Shown here: positions 33,628-44,100 of the stretch, piece after piece | Numbering within the stretch: position 1 is the stretch's first letter | How the letters are laid out: each line of letters starts with the position of its first letter | Assembly (NCBI RefSeq): GCF_904831005.1 | Contig: NZ_LR882982.1 | Span: 3,596,001 to 3,660,000 of the forward strand | DNA length: 64,000 nucleotides | Reading direction: 5' to 3' | From: Microbacterium hydrocarbonoxydans | GTDB taxonomy: Bacteria; Actinomycetota; Actinomycetes; Actinomycetales; Microbacteriaceae | Translations under genes and position numbers: made by a program | Notes under the pieces: generated by a model | What the model was told of the DNA's origin: nothing | The model's database searches: none | Seen by the model: only the letters and a program-made list of their open reading frames with translations

Positions 33628-34407
33628 TTATCCGAAGCGACCCGACACGTAGTCCTCGGTGGCCTGCACCGACGGGGTGGTGAAGATCGTCGAGGTGTCG
33701 TCGTACTCGATGAGCTTGCCGGGCTTGCCGGTGCCGGCGATGTTGAAGAACGCCGTCCGGTCGGACACGCGGCTGGCCTGCTGCATGTTGTGGGTCACGA
33801 TGACGACGGTGTAGTCGTTCTTGATCTCGGCGATGAGCTCCTCGATCGCGAAGGTCGAGATCGGGTCGAGCGCCGAGCACGGCTCGTCCATGAGGATCAC
33901 ATCGGGGGAGACCGCGATCGCTCGCGCGATGCAGAGACGCTGCTGCTGTCCGCCCGACAGGCCGGAGCCGGGCTTGTCGAGACGGTCCTTGACCTCGTTC
34001 CAGAGGTTGGCGCCGCGCAGCGACTTCTCGACGAGCGCATCCTGGTCGCTCTTGGCCATGCGGGTGTTGTTGAGCTTGACGCCCGCGAGCACGTTCTCCT
34101 TGATCGACATCGTGGGGAACGGGTTCGGACGCTGGAACACCATGCCCACCTGACGACGCACGAGCACCGGGTCGACGCTCGCACCGTAGAGGTTCTTGCC
34201 GTCGATCAGCACCTCGCCCTCGACGCGTGCGCCGGGGATGACCTCGTGCATGCGGTTGAGCGTGCGCAGGAAGGTCGACTTGCCGCAACCCGACGGACCG
34301 ATGAACGCCGTGACGGTGTTGGGCTTGATGTCGATGTTGACGCCCTCGACAGCGAGGAAATCGCTGTAGTAGACGTTGAGGTCGTTGACTTCGATGCTCT
34401 TGGACAC
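33628..34407 (-). CDS. pstB: Phosphate ABC transporter ATP-binding protein
   Basis: A 259-residue PstB ATPase. Walker [11 protein letters not shown]-loop [13 protein letters not shown] (the PNPFP is PstB-typical), signature [14 protein letters not shown] and Walker [13 protein letters not shown] are all present, then the switch histidine in VTHNMQQ. It powers high-affinity phosphate import with PstA and PstC. It is the last gene of pstSCAB, 35 bases after pstA. Confidence 0.97.
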   Translation of the reverse strand: MSKSIEVNDLNVYYSDFLAVEGVNIDIKPNTVTAFIGPSGCGKSTFLRTLNRMHEVIPGARVEGEVLIDGKNLYGASVDPVLVRRQVGMVFQRPNPFPTMSIKENVLAGVKLNNTRMAKSDQDALVEKSLRGANLWNEVKDRLDKPGSGLSGGQQQRLCIARAIAVSPDVILMDEPCSALDPISTFAIEELIAEIKNDYTVVIVTHNMQQASRVSDRTAFFNIAGTGKPGKLIEYDDTSTIFTTPSVQATEDYVSGRFG

Positions 34408-34442
34408 GAGAGGATCCTTCTTCTTGAAATCGGGTAGACGGC

Positions 34443-35540
34443 TCAGCGGCCGTTGGTCTTGGGGGCGAACACCTTGGCGATGACGCGCGCCAGCAGGTTG
34501 AGCACCATGACGATGACGATGAGCGTGAGGGCAGCCGCCCAGGCGCGCTCGAGGTAGGCGTCGACCGGGATGCCGGGATACTTCGCCTGCATGTACGAGA
34601 ACACCGGCAACGTGGCCATCTGCCCGTCGAACATGTTGAGGTTCATGCCCTGCACGACGCCGACCGTGAGGAGCAGCGGAGCCGTCTCACCGATCACTCG
34701 CGAGATCGCGAGCATGATGCTCGTGGTGATTCCCGCGATGGCGGTGGGCAGCACGACCTTGATGATCGTCAGCCACTTCGGCACGCCGAGCGCGTACGCG
34801 GCTTCACGGAGCTCGTTGGGCACGATGCGCAGCAGTTCCTCGGAACCTCGCACCACCACCGGGATCATCAGCACCGAGAGCGCCAGTGAGCCCATGATGC
34901 CCATCCGTGTGCCGGGGCCGACGATGAGTGCGAACACCGAGTAGATGAACAGACCGGCGACGATCGACGGGATGCCGGTCATGACGTCGACGAGGAAGGT
35001 GATGCCGCGCGCGAGGCGGCGGCCCTCACCGTACTCGACGAGATAGATCGAGGTCATCAGGCCGATCGGAACCGAGATGATCGTGGCGCCGAGCGTGATC
35101 AGCAGCGTTCCCCAGATGGCGTGGACGGCGCCGCCGCCCTCTCCGACGACGTTGCGCATCGAGAAGCTGAAGAACTCGCCGTCGAACCGCATCAGGCCGT
35201 TCACGACGACCGTGTACAGGAGCGAGATGAGCGGCAGCAGCGCGACGACGAACGCGCCGGAGACGAGCGCGGTCATCAGCCGATCGACGGCATGGCGGCG
35301 GCTCTCGATCACCGACGAGATCACGAAGATCAGGATGATGTAGAACACCAGACCGACGACGAGCGTGAGCGCGATGTTGAAGTCGGCGGGGTCGCCGCCC
35401 GCGTTCATGAAGGCGAAGATCGTGCCCGAGACGACGAAGGCGACGAGCAGCAGGGCCCAGGGAGCCCACTTGGGCAGGTGACCCGCCGAGGTGGAGTGCG
35501 TGGTCGTGGCGACGGGCGCCGGGGTGAGCGTGGCGGTCAT
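34443..35540 (-). CDS. pstA: Phosphate ABC transporter permease PstA
   Basis: A 365-residue inner-membrane permease with about six to eight hydrophobic helices. The EAA-like cytoplasmic loop appears as [26 protein letters not shown]. The first 60 residues extend the N-terminus, with an extra helix pair, as usual in actinobacterial PstA. The ATG lies directly after the pstC stop (one base apart). Confidence 0.95.
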   Translation of the reverse strand: MTATLTPAPVATTTHSTSAGHLPKWAPWALLLVAFVVSGTIFAFMNAGGDPADFNIALTLVVGLVFYIILIFVISSVIESRRHAVDRLMTALVSGAFVVALLPLISLLYTVVVNGLMRFDGEFFSFSMRNVVGEGGGAVHAIWGTLLITLGATIISVPIGLMTSIYLVEYGEGRRLARGITFLVDVMTGIPSIVAGLFIYSVFALIVGPGTRMGIMGSLALSVLMIPVVVRGSEELLRIVPNELREAAYALGVPKWLTIIKVVLPTAIAGITTSIMLAISRVIGETAPLLLTVGVVQGMNLNMFDGQMATLPVFSYMQAKYPGIPVDAYLERAWAAALTLIVIVMVLNLLARVIAKVFAPKTNGR

Positions 35541-35541
35541 G

Positions 35542-36510
35542 TCAGTTGGCTCCCGAGAACTCGGCGCGGCGCGAGACGATCCAGCGGGCGATGAAGTTGA
35601 CCGCGAAGGTCACGATGAAGAGGATCAGACCGGCCGCGATGAGGGTGTTGACGCCCTCGTCATGGGCCTCGGGGAACCGCAGCGCGATGATCGCGGGGAT
35701 CGTCGTGGGGTTCTCCGGGTTGATCAGGTTGAAGGTGATGATGCCGAGGGGCGAGAGCACCAGGGTCACGGCCATCGTCTCGCCGAGCGCGCGGCCGAGG
35801 CCGAGCATCGCGCCGGACACCATGCCGCTCCGGGCGAACGGGAGAACCGCCATGCGCACCATCTCCCAGCGGGTGGCGCCGAGAGCGAGTGCTGCCTCTT
35901 CGTGCAGCTTCGGAGTCTGGAGGAAGACCTCTCGGCAGATGGCGGTCATGATCGGGAGGATCATGACCGCGAGCACGAGGGATGCCGTGAGGATCGTCTT
36001 GCCGGTGCCCGACGGCGTGCCGCTGAAGAGCGGAATCCAGCCGAGGTTCTCGTTCAGCCACTTGTAGAACGGCACGAGCATCGGGGCGAAGGTCAGGGCG
36101 CCCCACAGGCCGAAGACGACCGAGGGCACTGCAGCGAGGAGGTCGATCACGTAGCCCAGCACACCGGCGAGGCGCCGGGGCGCGTAGTGCGAGATGAAGA
36201 GCGCGATCCCGATCGCGACAGGTGCCGCGATGATGAGCGCGATGAAGCTCGACCACAGGGTGCCGAAGACGAAGGGCCACACCCACGAGAGGAACGACTG
36301 TCCTTCGAGGATGTGGTTGTTGCTCGTGTCCGCGGAGAGCGCCGGGATCGCCTGGACGATGAGGAAGATCGCCACCGCGGCGAGCGTGACGAGAATGATG
36401 ATTCCCGCCCCGAGCGCGGTGCCGGAGAAGATGAGGTCGCCCCGTCGGCGCAGCGCGGGGCGCGAGCCGGGGGAACTGGTGGTGTCGGGACCCGCCTGGG
36501 TGGTGGTCAT
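35542..36510 (-). CDS. pstC: Phosphate ABC transporter permease PstC
   Basis: A 322-residue permease with six membrane helices, the coupling loop EEAALALGATRWEMVRMAVLPFARSG, and a NENLGWIPLFSG-type periplasmic insert typical of PstC. It forms the channel with PstA. It follows pstS after a 137-base gap containing a strong hairpin. Confidence 0.95.
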   Translation of the reverse strand: MTTTQAGPDTTSSPGSRPALRRRGDLIFSGTALGAGIIILVTLAAVAIFLIVQAIPALSADTSNNHILEGQSFLSWVWPFVFGTLWSSFIALIIAAPVAIGIALFISHYAPRRLAGVLGYVIDLLAAVPSVVFGLWGALTFAPMLVPFYKWLNENLGWIPLFSGTPSGTGKTILTASLVLAVMILPIMTAICREVFLQTPKLHEEAALALGATRWEMVRMAVLPFARSGMVSGAMLGLGRALGETMAVTLVLSPLGIITFNLINPENPTTIPAIIALRFPEAHDEGVNTLIAAGLILFIVTFAVNFIARWIVSRRAEFSGAN

Positions 36511-36563
36511 CGGGGCTGCTCCACGATCTGCTCGGAGGGGGCTTCGGGTGTTTTCATGCGGGT

Positions 36564-36610
36564 GCCCCCGGGGTGTCGGTCGAGATCCTGTCGACCGACA
36601 CCCCGGGGGC
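36564..36610 (-). terminator. Strong intercistronic hairpin between pstS and pstC
   Basis: A perfect 20-bp stem (36564-36583 with 36591-36610) with a 7-nt loop and TTTTC-type sequence nearby on the minus strand. Position after pstS suggests partial termination or 3' protection, making PstS more abundant than the permeases. Confidence 0.8.
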
Positions 36611-36647
36611 GTCGGTGCCGGAGCTCAGCGGTGTGCTGAGCGGCCGG

Positions 36648-37754
36648 TCACTCCGTGACGATCGCGTCGATCGCGGTGCTGATCTGCTCGCGCAGGCTGT
36701 CCGAGATCGGTGCGCTGCCTGCGGCCTCTGCCGCAGCATCCTGTCCCTCGGCCGAGGCGACGTACTCGAAGTACGCCTTCACGAGGCCGGCGGTCTCGGC
36801 GTCCTCGTACTCGACGCAGCCGATGAGGTACGAGACCAGGGCGATCGGGTACGAGCCGGCGGGTGCGGCGGCCGGGTCGACGTCGTACGCGAGGTCGTGG
36901 TCGGAGCGACCCTCCTCGAGCGGCGATGCCTCGACGAGCGCTGCGGCGGCCTCGGCCGAGTACGCGACGTACTCGCCCTCGACCTCGACGGCGACCTGAC
37001 CGAGCTCCGAGGTGCGCGACGCGTCGGCGAAGCCGATGTAGCCCGAGCCGTTGGAGATGGCGTCGACGACACCCGAGGTTCCGTCGCCGGCCTCACCCGT
37101 CGAGAGCGGCCACTCGTCGCTGGCCTCGTAGGTCCAGACGTCGGGGGCCACGGCGCTGAGGTACTTCGTGAAGGTCTCCTGCGTGCCCGACGCGTCGGCG
37201 CGGTGCACCGGGACGATCGCCTGGTCGGGAAGCGCGACGCCCTCGTTCTGCGAGGCGATGGCCGGGTCGTTCCACTTCGAGATGGTGCCCGAGAAGATGC
37301 CCGCGAGGGTCTTGCCGTCGAGGTTCAGCTCGTCGATGCCCTCGAGGTTGAAAGCGACCGCGACGGGCGAGATGTAGACGGGGATCTCGACGATGTCGTC
37401 GGAGGTGCACGAGCCGAAGCCGCCCTTGGCGATCTCGTCGGCGTTGAATGCACGGTCGGAGCCGATGAAGTTCGACGAGCCGGCGATGAAGTTCTCGCGT
37501 CCCGTGCCGGAGCCGGTGGCGGTGTAGTTGATCGTCGTGTCGGGGTTCGCGGTCTGGAACGCGGCGACCCAGGACTGCTGCGCGGCCTCCTGCGACGAGG
37601 CGCCGGTGGCCTCGATCGTGCCGGAGAGGGTGGACGTGGGTGCGTCGGTCGTTCCGCCGCCGGTGTTGCCGCCTTCGTTCGCGGCACAGCCTGCGAGAGC
37701 CAGAGCGGCCACGGCGCCGACGGCGCCGATACGTGCGATTCGGGAGATCTTCAC
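36648..37754 (-). CDS. pstS: Phosphate-binding lipoprotein PstS
   Basis: A 368-residue lipoprotein. The signal ends in ALALAGC (Cys23). The periplasmic-binding fold shows GTIEATGASSQEAAQQSW, FIGSDRAFN, ISPVAVAFNL, VHRADASGTQETF and NGSGYIGFAD, where the phosphate-contacting Ser/Arg/Asp residues lie. AAGGA before GTG 37754 decides the start over the ATG at 37772. First gene of pstSCAB, downstream of a PHO box. Confidence 0.96.
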   Translation of the reverse strand: MKISRIARIGAVGAVAALALAGCAANEGGNTGGGTTDAPTSTLSGTIEATGASSQEAAQQSWVAAFQTANPDTTINYTATGSGTGRENFIAGSSNFIGSDRAFNADEIAKGGFGSCTSDDIVEIPVYISPVAVAFNLEGIDELNLDGKTLAGIFSGTISKWNDPAIASQNEGVALPDQAIVPVHRADASGTQETFTKYLSAVAPDVWTYEASDEWPLSTGEAGDGTSGVVDAISNGSGYIGFADASRTSELGQVAVEVEGEYVAYSAEAAAALVEASPLEEGRSDHDLAYDVDPAAAPAGSYPIALVSYLIGCVEYEDAETAGLVKAYFEYVASAEGQDAAAEAAGSAPISDSLREQISTAIDAIVTE

Positions 37755-37819
37755 TGTGGATCCTTCGATCATGGATGGGTGGGGCCCGGTGCAGGGCACA
37801 CAGTGACGCTAGGTGCGGC

Positions 37820-37860
37820 GGTTAACGAGACTCGACCACGCAGGTGAACAGAAGGTGAAC
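37820..37860 (-). promoter_or_regulatory. PHO box upstream of pstS
   Basis: On the minus strand GTTCACC occurs twice with an 11-base period (37860-37854 and 37849-37843), and a related GTTAACC lies at 37826-37820, about two periods further. Tandem GTTCACC-like 11-mers are the actinobacterial PhoP/RegX3 binding pattern. The RegX3-like regulator of this window is the likely binder. TAGCGT at 37811-37806 may be the -10 box. Confidence 0.8.
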
Positions 37861-37923
37861 GGCACACGACTCTCTGGGGCGGATCCGCGGAAAGACGCGG
37901 TTCCTCGCCCGATGCGACAGAGG

Positions 37924-38910
37924 TCAGATCTTGGGGATGTGCGTCTCGATCGCGATGATCCCCGAACCGGGATTGGATGCCGAAAGATGCACGACCGAGA
38001 ATGCGGCGGGCTCCAGATCCGCGGCGCTGCTCACATACGATCCCTGGATCGTTCCGGTGGCCAGCGCGATCTCCGAGAGGATGCCGGGCAGCACCGGGCC
38101 GTGGCTGCACAGCACGGCCGGCTTGCCGGAGCGCACGCGGCGGCCGATCACCGACCGGAGGTCGTCGTCGCCGTCCTCCCAGGCATCCTGGCTGATCTTC
38201 TCCGTGGTCAGGGTCTTGCGGTCCAGCGCCTTCGCCAGCGGCTTCACGGTCTGCACGCAGCGCACGGCGTCGCTGGTCACGATCTTGCGCACGCCGAACG
38301 CGCGCAGCGGTCCGACGATCGAGGCCGCCTGCTCGCGTCCGCGGTCGGTGAGGGGTCGTGCGGCATCCGGGCCGTCCCAGTCGGATCGCGCGAGAGCCTT
38401 CGCATGCCGCAGGGCGATGATCGGGAAGGTTCGCAGCACGCCGTCGTCGACCAGGTTCGTGAAGAAGTCGAGGATCTCGACATCCACCGGATAGCTGAGG
38501 CGCGACCGCGCCTTCTTGACGCTCACCCATTCGAGTGCCGCGATCTCACGATTCGGCACGAACGTCGAGGTGCGGATCGCGTCCGCCGTCGCCTCGGCGG
38601 CCCAGTAGTGCACGACCTTCTGCTTCTTCGACGGCAGGTGATAGCGGCTCACGCCGACGGGCACACCGAGCGAGACGCGGATGCCGGTCTCTTCGTGCAC
38701 CTCTCGCACGGCCGTCTCGGCGAGCATCTCACCGGGGTCCACCTTGCCCTTGGGCAGGGTGATGTCGCGGTACTTGGTGCGATGGATCAGGAGGATGCGC
38801 AGCTTGCCGTCGACGAGGCGCCAGACGACGGCGCCGGCGGCGTAGACGGCCTTGTCGGTCCATTTCGACCGAGCCGCGCTCTTGACCCCGGTCGCCTCGC
38901 GGGAGGTCAT
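37924..38910 (-). CDS. NUDIX hydrolase fused to histidine phosphatase (MutT1-like)
   Basis: A 328-residue two-domain protein like mycobacterial MutT1. Residues about 20-145 are a NUDIX domain (PKGKVDPGE, then REVHEETGI), and about 170-320 a histidine phosphatase (ALRHAKA with the RHx start, and [13 protein letters not shown] with the second His). MutT1 hydrolyses 8-oxo-dGTP and diadenosine polyphosphates. The start ATG overlaps the ppk stop, so it is in an operon with ppk. Confidence 0.93.
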   Translation of the reverse strand: MTSREATGVKSAARSKWTDKAVYAAGAVVWRLVDGKLRILLIHRTKYRDITLPKGKVDPGEMLAETAVREVHEETGIRVSLGVPVGVSRYHLPSKKQKVVHYWAAEATADAIRTSTFVPNREIAALEWVSVKKARSRLSYPVDVEILDFFTNLVDDGVLRTFPIIALRHAKALARSDWDGPDAARPLTDRGREQAASIVGPLRAFGVRKIVTSDAVRCVQTVKPLAKALDRKTLTTEKISQDAWEDGDDDLRSVIGRRVRSGKPAVLCSHGPVLPGILSEIALATGTIQGSYVSSAADLEPAAFSVVHLSASNPGSGIIAIETHIPKI

Positions 38911-41081
38911 CGGGCCGCCCGTGCGCGTCGGCGCCGTTGGATCAACCCCATGGTCTTGTCCTGCAGATCGATCAGCGGCTTGCCGTCGGCATCCTCGGCG
39001 TGCCGTGTCCACACGCCCTCTGCGCCGAGATGCCACGACGTGGTGCCCGGGTCCATCGCGAGGTCGAAGAACGCCAGCAGATCCTTGAGATGTCCGGGGT
39101 CGGTCACCCGCACCAGAGCCTCGACCCTGCGGTCGAGGTTGCGGTGCATCATGTCGGCGCTGCCGATGTAGACCTGCGGGTCGCCGGCGTTGTCGAACGC
39201 GAAGATCCGCGAGTGCTCGAGGTACCGCCCCAGGATGCTCCGCACCGTGATGTTGTCGCTGATGCCCTCCAGATCGGTGCGCAGGCTGCAGATGCCGCGC
39301 ACCCACACGTCGACCTTCACTCCCGCGGCGCTGGCTCGGTACAGAGCGTCGATGACCTCTTCGTCGACCATCGAGTTCACCTTGATGCGGATGCCGGCGG
39401 GCTTTCCCGCTTCGGCGTTGCGGCGCTCGTTGTCGATCTGGCGGACGAGTCCCTTGCGCAGATGCAGCGGGGCGACCAGCAGGCGCTTGAACTTCTTCTC
39501 GATCGCGTAGCCGCTGAGCTCGTTGAACAGACGCGTGAGGTCCTTGCCCACCTGCGCGTCGGTCGTGAACAGGCCGAAGTCCTCGTAGATACGACTCGTC
39601 TTCGGGTTGTAGTTGCCTGTGCCGATGTGCGAGTAGTGGCGCAGCACGCCGTCTTCCTCGCGGATCACGAGCGCGAGCTTGCAGTGGGTCTTGAGGCCCA
39701 CCAGCCCGTAGACCACATGCACGCCCGCCTTCTCGAGCTTGCGTGCCCAGACGATGTTGTTGGCCTCGTCGAAGCGCGCCTTGACCTCGACCAGCGCCAG
39801 CACCTGCTTGCCGGCCTCGGCGGCGTCGATCAGCGCCTCCACGATCGGGCTGTCGCCCGAGGTGCGATACAGCGTCTGCTTGATGGCGAGCACGTGAGGG
39901 TCGCGCGCCGCCTGCTCGAGGAAGGCCACGACGCTGGTCGTGAACGACTCGTACGGGTGGTGCACGAGCACGTCCGACTTGCGGATCGCCTTGAAGATGT
40001 CGGCGCGGGTGTTGCTCCCTGTGGGCTGGAAGGCCACGGCCGTGGTCGGCAGGTGCGGCGGGTAGCGAAGGTCGGGGCGATCGATCCGAGAGAGGTCGAA
40101 CAGGCCGCGCAGATCGAGCGGTGCCGGGAGGCGGTAGATCTCCTTGTCCGTGATGTCGAGCTCGCGGACCAGCAGGTCCATCGTGACCTCGTCCATGTCA
40201 TCGGTGATCTCGAGACGGATCGGCGGACCGAACCGGCGACGCAGCAGCTCGGCTTCGAGCGCCTGGATCAGGTTCTCGCTCTCGTCCTCCTCGATCTCCA
40301 CGTCTTCATTGCGGGTCAGTCGGAACGCGTGGTGGTCGAGCACCTCCATGCCGGGGAAGAGATCGCCGAGGTGGTTCTCGATCAGCTCCTCGAGCCGCAG
40401 GAAGCGCTTGATCTCACCGGTGCCCGGCACCTCGACGAACCGCGGCAGCATGGGCGGAACCTTGAGTCGCGCGAACTCCTGGCGTCCCGTGCGCGCATTG
40501 CGGATGCGGATCGCGAGGTTCAGCGAGAGTCCCGAGATGTAGGGGAAGGGGTGCGCGGGGTCGACCGCGAGCGGCATGAGCACGGGGAAGACCTGGGCGC
40601 CGAAGTAGTCGGAGAGCTTGGAGCGCTCCTCGTCCGTCAACTCGGACCACTCGGTGATCTCGATTCCCGACTCGGCCAGCGCGGGCCGCACCAGCGACTT
40701 CCAGGCATCGGCATGCCGCAGCTGCAGCGTGTGCGCCTCGCGGGCGATGTCGGCGAGGGCGTCGGCGGGGGAGCGGCCGATGTTCGTGGGCACCGCGAGA
40801 CCCGTGACGATGCGTCGCTTCAGCCCGGCGACGCGGACCATGAAGAACTCGTCGAGGTTGCTTGCGAAGATGGCCAGGAAGTTGGCGCGTTCGAGCTCCG
40901 GCAGCGACGGGTCCTCGGCGAGCTCGAGCACCCGCTGGTTGAAAGCGAGCCAGCTGAGCTCGCGATCGAGGTAACGGTGGTCCGGGAGCAGCGCGTCCGG
41001 CGCCTCGATGGCATCGAAGTCGTCGTCTTCGGCGTCGCCGAGACCTGCGTCGGCGAGAGCGGGATCGATCATGGGGTACAT
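38907..41081 (-). CDS. ppk: Polyphosphate kinase
   Basis: A 724-residue PPK1 that reversibly makes polyphosphate from ATP. N-terminal [20 protein letters not shown], middle [13 protein letters not shown], the autophosphorylated histidine in [13 protein letters not shown], and the C-terminal phospholipase-D-like [18 protein letters not shown] are all seen. Starts at 41081 or at ATG 41072. It is coupled with the MutT1-like gene and sits with the phosphate regulon. Confidence 0.97.
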   Translation of the reverse strand: MYPMIDPALADAGLGDAEDDDFDAIEAPDALLPDHRYLDRELSWLAFNQRVLELAEDPSLPELERANFLAIFASNLDEFFMVRVAGLKRRIVTGLAVPTNIGRSPADALADIAREAHTLQLRHADAWKSLVRPALAESGIEITEWSELTDEERSKLSDYFGAQVFPVLMPLAVDPAHPFPYISGLSLNLAIRIRNARTGRQEFARLKVPPMLPRFVEVPGTGEIKRFLRLEELIENHLGDLFPGMEVLDHHAFRLTRNEDVEIEEDESENLIQALEAELLRRRFGPPIRLEITDDMDEVTMDLLVRELDITDKEIYRLPAPLDLRGLFDLSRIDRPDLRYPPHLPTTAVAFQPTGSNTRADIFKAIRKSDVLVHHPYESFTTSVVAFLEQAARDPHVLAIKQTLYRTSGDSPIVEALIDAAEAGKQVLALVEVKARFDEANNIVWARKLEKAGVHVVYGLVGLKTHCKLALVIREEDGVLRHYSHIGTGNYNPKTSRIYEDFGLFTTDAQVGKDLTRLFNELSGYAIEKKFKRLLVAPLHLRKGLVRQIDNERRNAEAGKPAGIRIKVNSMVDEEVIDALYRASAAGVKVDVWVRGICSLRTDLEGISDNITVRSILGRYLEHSRIFAFDNAGDPQVYIGSADMMHRNLDRRVEALVRVTDPGHLKDLLAFFDLAMDPGTTSWHLGAEGVWTRHAEDADGKPLIDLQDKTMGLIQRRRRARAAR

Positions 41082-41125
41082 CTAAGCACCGTGAGGTGAC
41101 GCCCGTGTGAACGCGAGTCGCCGCG

Positions 41126-41815
41126 TCACCGCGCGGCGGGGACGCTCTCGTCCTCGTGCACGTTGAACCGATACCCGACGTTGCGCACGGTTCCGATGAT
41201 CTGCTCCTGATCTCCGAGCTTGGCGCGCAGGCGCCGCACGTGCACGTCGACCGTCCTCGTGCCGCCGAAGTAGTCGTATCCCCACACCTCGCTGAGCAGC
41301 TGCTCGCGGGTGAAGACGCGGGACGGATGCGTGGCGAGGAAGTGCAGGAGCTGGAACTCCTTGTACGTCAGGTCCAGCGGTCGTCCGCGCAGCTTGGCCG
41401 AGTAGGACTGCTCGTCGATGACGACGCCCGAGGCCTGCACCCGCGACGGCTCGGAGGTCTCCTCGCGTCGGGCGAGGGCGAGGCGAACCCGCGCGTCGGC
41501 CTCTGCCGGACCCGCCGTCGTGAGGAGCACGTCGTCGATGCCCCAGTCTCCCGAGAGGGCGCTCATGCCGCCCTCGGTGACGACCAGGAGCAACGGAGCC
41601 GCCTGCCCCGCTGCACGGAGAAGGCGACACAGCGACTTCGCGCCGACGAGGTCGTGACGGCCGTCGACGATCACGATGTCGTAATCGGGCGCACTGACGA
41701 GTTGTGCCGGCTCGGCGGGGATCTGTCGCACGCGGTGGCTGAGAAGCTCCATGGCGGGCAGGACCTGCTCCGAGACCGGAGCGTTGGTCAAGACCAGGAC
41801 CTGGGCCACACGCAC
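41126..41815 (-). CDS. glnR: OmpR-type winged-helix regulator, GlnR-like
   Basis: A 229-residue response-regulator-like protein. The N-terminal receiver is atypical ([23 protein letters not shown]), and the C-terminal winged helix is canonical ([53 protein letters not shown]). Overall layout and the [13 protein letters not shown] start resemble actinobacterial GlnR, an orphan regulator of nitrogen genes that also cross-talks with phosphate control. No kinase is adjacent, which fits an orphan. The exact orthology is inference. Confidence 0.75.
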   Translation of the reverse strand: MRVAQVLVLTNAPVSEQVLPAMELLSHRVRQIPAEPAQLVSAPDYDIVIVDGRHDLVGAKSLCRLLRAAGQAAPLLLVVTEGGMSALSGDWGIDDVLLTTAGPAEADARVRLALARREETSEPSRVQASGVVIDEQSYSAKLRGRPLDLTYKEFQLLHFLATHPSRVFTREQLLSEVWGYDYFGGTRTVDVHVRRLRAKLGDQEQIIGTVRNVGYRFNVHEDESVPAAR

Positions 41816-41883
41816 TCCTTCCGGACGGCTGATGTATCGCCGTGCCGTAATGATACCGGGCGCGGATGGGTCACAATGGAGTC

Positions 41884-42171
41884 ATGACGGAACCTGCGCT
41901 CGCACCGCGTAACGCGTTCGGTGGCGTGCTCGCCGTCTGGGGGGTCGCCCTCGTCGCCGCGATCGCGATCGGCATCTTCGTGCCGGAGGTCTACCGCGTG
42001 CAGTGGCTGCTGGTGGCCTTCGGCGGTGTGGTGCTGCTGTCGTTCGCGGTGCAGCTCTGGCAGGGGCGCACGCAGGGATTCATCCTCCGCGTCGGCGGAA
42101 GCGCCATCGGCGCGCTGCTTCTGATGGGCATGATCTCCATCGGTTTCGGGCTCGCGGCGCTCGCGTCCTGA
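41884..42171 (+). CDS. Small integral membrane protein
   Basis: A 95-residue protein with three predicted helices: GVLAVWGVALVAAIAIGIFV, QWLLVAFGGVVLLSFAVQLW and GSAIGALLLMGMISIGFGLAA. The frame opens at 41866, but the ATG at 41884 fits the helix layout. It is divergent from the GlnR-like gene. Function unknown. Confidence 0.75.
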   Translation: MTEPALAPRNAFGGVLAVWGVALVAAIAIGIFVPEVYRVQWLLVAFGGVVLLSFAVQLWQGRTQGFILRVGGSAIGALLLMGMISIGFGLAALAS

Positions 42172-42232
42172 CATCCGATCCGATCGCCCGCGAGACGAGA
42201 CAGCGCCGTGCGCTGACGGTAGGGTGGAGGTC

Positions 42233-42346
42233 ATGGACCTCATGGCGCTCGAATTCTTCTTCATCGGTCTTCTGGGCCTTGCGAGCCTCGCGATCGCGTT
42301 CGTCTCGGTCGTGGTGCTGCGCAACCTCTTCCGCGGCCAGCGCTGA
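42233..42346 (+). CDS. Very short membrane protein
   Basis: A 37-residue open frame, MDLMALEFFFIGLLG to a final LRNLFRGQR, that is one membrane helix with a basic end. GGTGGAGG stands just before it. A second ATG three codons later gives better spacing. It lies in a 180-base gap between two co-directed genes and ends just before the next GTG start. Similar tiny proteins are found at this position in related genomes, as far as I recall. Confidence 0.55.
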   Translation: MDLMALEFFFIGLLGLASLAIAFVSVVVLRNLFRGQR

Positions 42347-42353
42347 GGTCGCC

Positions 42354-42956
42354 GTGATCGAGATCCCCACCGACCTCCCCGCCGACATCGTTCCGCTCTC
42401 GTGGCTGATCGGCGTGTGGGAGGGCACCGGTGTCATCGACTATCCGATCGACGGCGAGCAGCTGCGTGGTGAGTTCACCCACCGCGTGAGCTTCAGCCAT
42501 GACGGCGGGCCGTACCTCAACTACGCCGCCACCGCGACCTTCACAGGTGACGAGGGCTCGGCATCCGTCCCCCTCGTCGCCGAGACCGGATACTGGCGCC
42601 TCAGCCGTGCCGCCGTCGACACCGACGCGGGGCCCGGTCTGCTGCCTCCGGTGGCCGACGGCGTCGAGCGCGGCGTCGACGACGTCGAAGGGCTCCGCGC
42701 AGCATCCGGGGGATTCCCGATCGAGGTGTCGATCGCGCACTCCGACGGCATGCTCGAGCTCTACCTCGGCGAGATCAACGGACCCAGGGTCGACATCGCG
42801 ACGGATGCCGTCGTGCGCGCCGCGGGCGCGAAGGAATACGGCAGCGCCACGCGCCTGTACGGGCTCGTCGACGGTCATCTTCTCTGGGCCTGGGACATCG
42901 CGGCTCTCGGCACGCCGCTGCGTTCGCACGCCTCGGCGCGCCTGGCGAAGGTCTGA
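42354..42956 (+). CDS. Nitrobindin/FABP-like protein
   Basis: A 200-residue beta-barrel protein of the nitrobindin (DUF1794, FABP-like) family: LSWLIGVWEGTGVIDYP start, a series of strands, and RLYGLVDGHLLWAWDIAALG at the end, a segment in which family members hold the haem-ligating histidine. Members bind haem and can isomerise peroxynitrite. The GTG start follows eight bases after the small membrane gene. Next gene starts two bases after the stop. Confidence 0.88.
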   Translation: MIEIPTDLPADIVPLSWLIGVWEGTGVIDYPIDGEQLRGEFTHRVSFSHDGGPYLNYAATATFTGDEGSASVPLVAETGYWRLSRAAVDTDAGPGLLPPVADGVERGVDDVEGLRAASGGFPIEVSIAHSDGMLELYLGEINGPRVDIATDAVVRAAGAKEYGSATRLYGLVDGHLLWAWDIAALGTPLRSHASARLAKV

Positions 42957-42957
42957 G

Positions 42958-44079
42958 ATGCCCGGCTTCTCCGACATCATCGGAGCCGTCGCGGGTGAGC
43001 ACGGCATCGCGCACTTCGGCGATGTCTTCCGCGAACAGCGCCGCCTGTCGACCGGTGCCGCGCTGGTCCCTCTCGACGACAGGACCGTCATCGAGGTCGC
43101 GGGCCCCGAGCGGCTCGGCTGGCTCGACTCGATCACATCGCAGGCTCTCGGAAGACTCGCCGCCGGCGACAGCACGGAGCTTCTCGTGCTCGACCCGCAG
43201 GGTCGCGTGGAGCACGCTGCCGGCGTCATCGACGACGGTACGACGACCTGGCTGATCGCCGATGCAGGCGATGCAGAGGCGCTCGCCGCCTGGCTGGTGC
43301 GCATGAAGTTCCGCACACAGGCGACCGTGCAGGTGCGCCCCGATCTGGCGCTGCTCGGGTTCGTCGACGGTGGAGTCGCCGCAGAGCGAGCCCGCACGGT
43401 GGCTTCCGCGCCCTCGGGGGAGCCGCTCGTGTGGGCAGATCCCTGGCAGCGCGTGAGCGCAGGCGGTCATCAGTACGCCGAGGTCGCCGAGCATCCGGGC
43501 GCCGATCTGGCATGGCGGATCGCGATCGTTCCTCGCGATGCGGCGGAGGCTCTCGCCGACACGCTGTCGGCGGATGACGTCGCGGGTCTTCTCGCGGCCG
43601 AGGCCTTGCGCGTCGCCGCATGGCGTCCGCGCTGGTCGGCCGAAGTCGACGAACGGTCGCTCCCGCACGAGTCCGACTGGATCCGCACCGCGGTGCACCT
43701 CGACAAGGGCTGCTACCGCGGCCAGGAGACCGTGGCCAAGGTGCACAACCTCGGGCACCCTCCTCGTCGTCTCGCCGCACTGCACCTCGACGGCAGCGAC
43801 GATGTGCTGCCGTCTCCCGGCGACCCGGTCTTCGCCGGGGACGACGAGGTCGGAACCATCACGTCGGTCGCACGGCATCATGAGGACGGACCGATCGCCC
43901 TCGCCATCCTCTCGCGTCGCACCCCGGTCGGAGACCTGGTGGTCAGCGCGGAGGGCGTGCAGATCGCCGCGACGCAGCAGGTGATCGTTCCTGCAGACGC
44001 CGGTGCCGTGGCCGACATCCCGCGCATCACGCGTCTGTCACGACGCCCGACGGCGCCAGACCCTCGTCACACCGCCTGA
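42958..44079 (+). CDS. ygfZ: Folate-binding YgfZ protein
   Basis: A 373-residue GcvT-like protein. The YgfZ hallmark KGCYRGQE is near residue 256 (HLDKGCYRGQETVAKVHN). It uses tetrahydrofolate to support iron-sulfur enzymes. The N-terminal part has IEVAGPERLGWLDSITSQAL. Operon with the nitrobindin-like gene. Confidence 0.95.
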   Translation: MPGFSDIIGAVAGEHGIAHFGDVFREQRRLSTGAALVPLDDRTVIEVAGPERLGWLDSITSQALGRLAAGDSTELLVLDPQGRVEHAAGVIDDGTTTWLIADAGDAEALAAWLVRMKFRTQATVQVRPDLALLGFVDGGVAAERARTVASAPSGEPLVWADPWQRVSAGGHQYAEVAEHPGADLAWRIAIVPRDAAEALADTLSADDVAGLLAAEALRVAAWRPRWSAEVDERSLPHESDWIRTAVHLDKGCYRGQETVAKVHNLGHPPRRLAALHLDGSDDVLPSPGDPVFAGDDEVGTITSVARHHEDGPIALAILSRRTPVGDLVVSAEGVQIAATQQVIVPADAGAVADIPRITRLSRRPTAPDPRHTA

Positions 44080-44100
44080 TCCACGGCTCACTCTGCTCAC

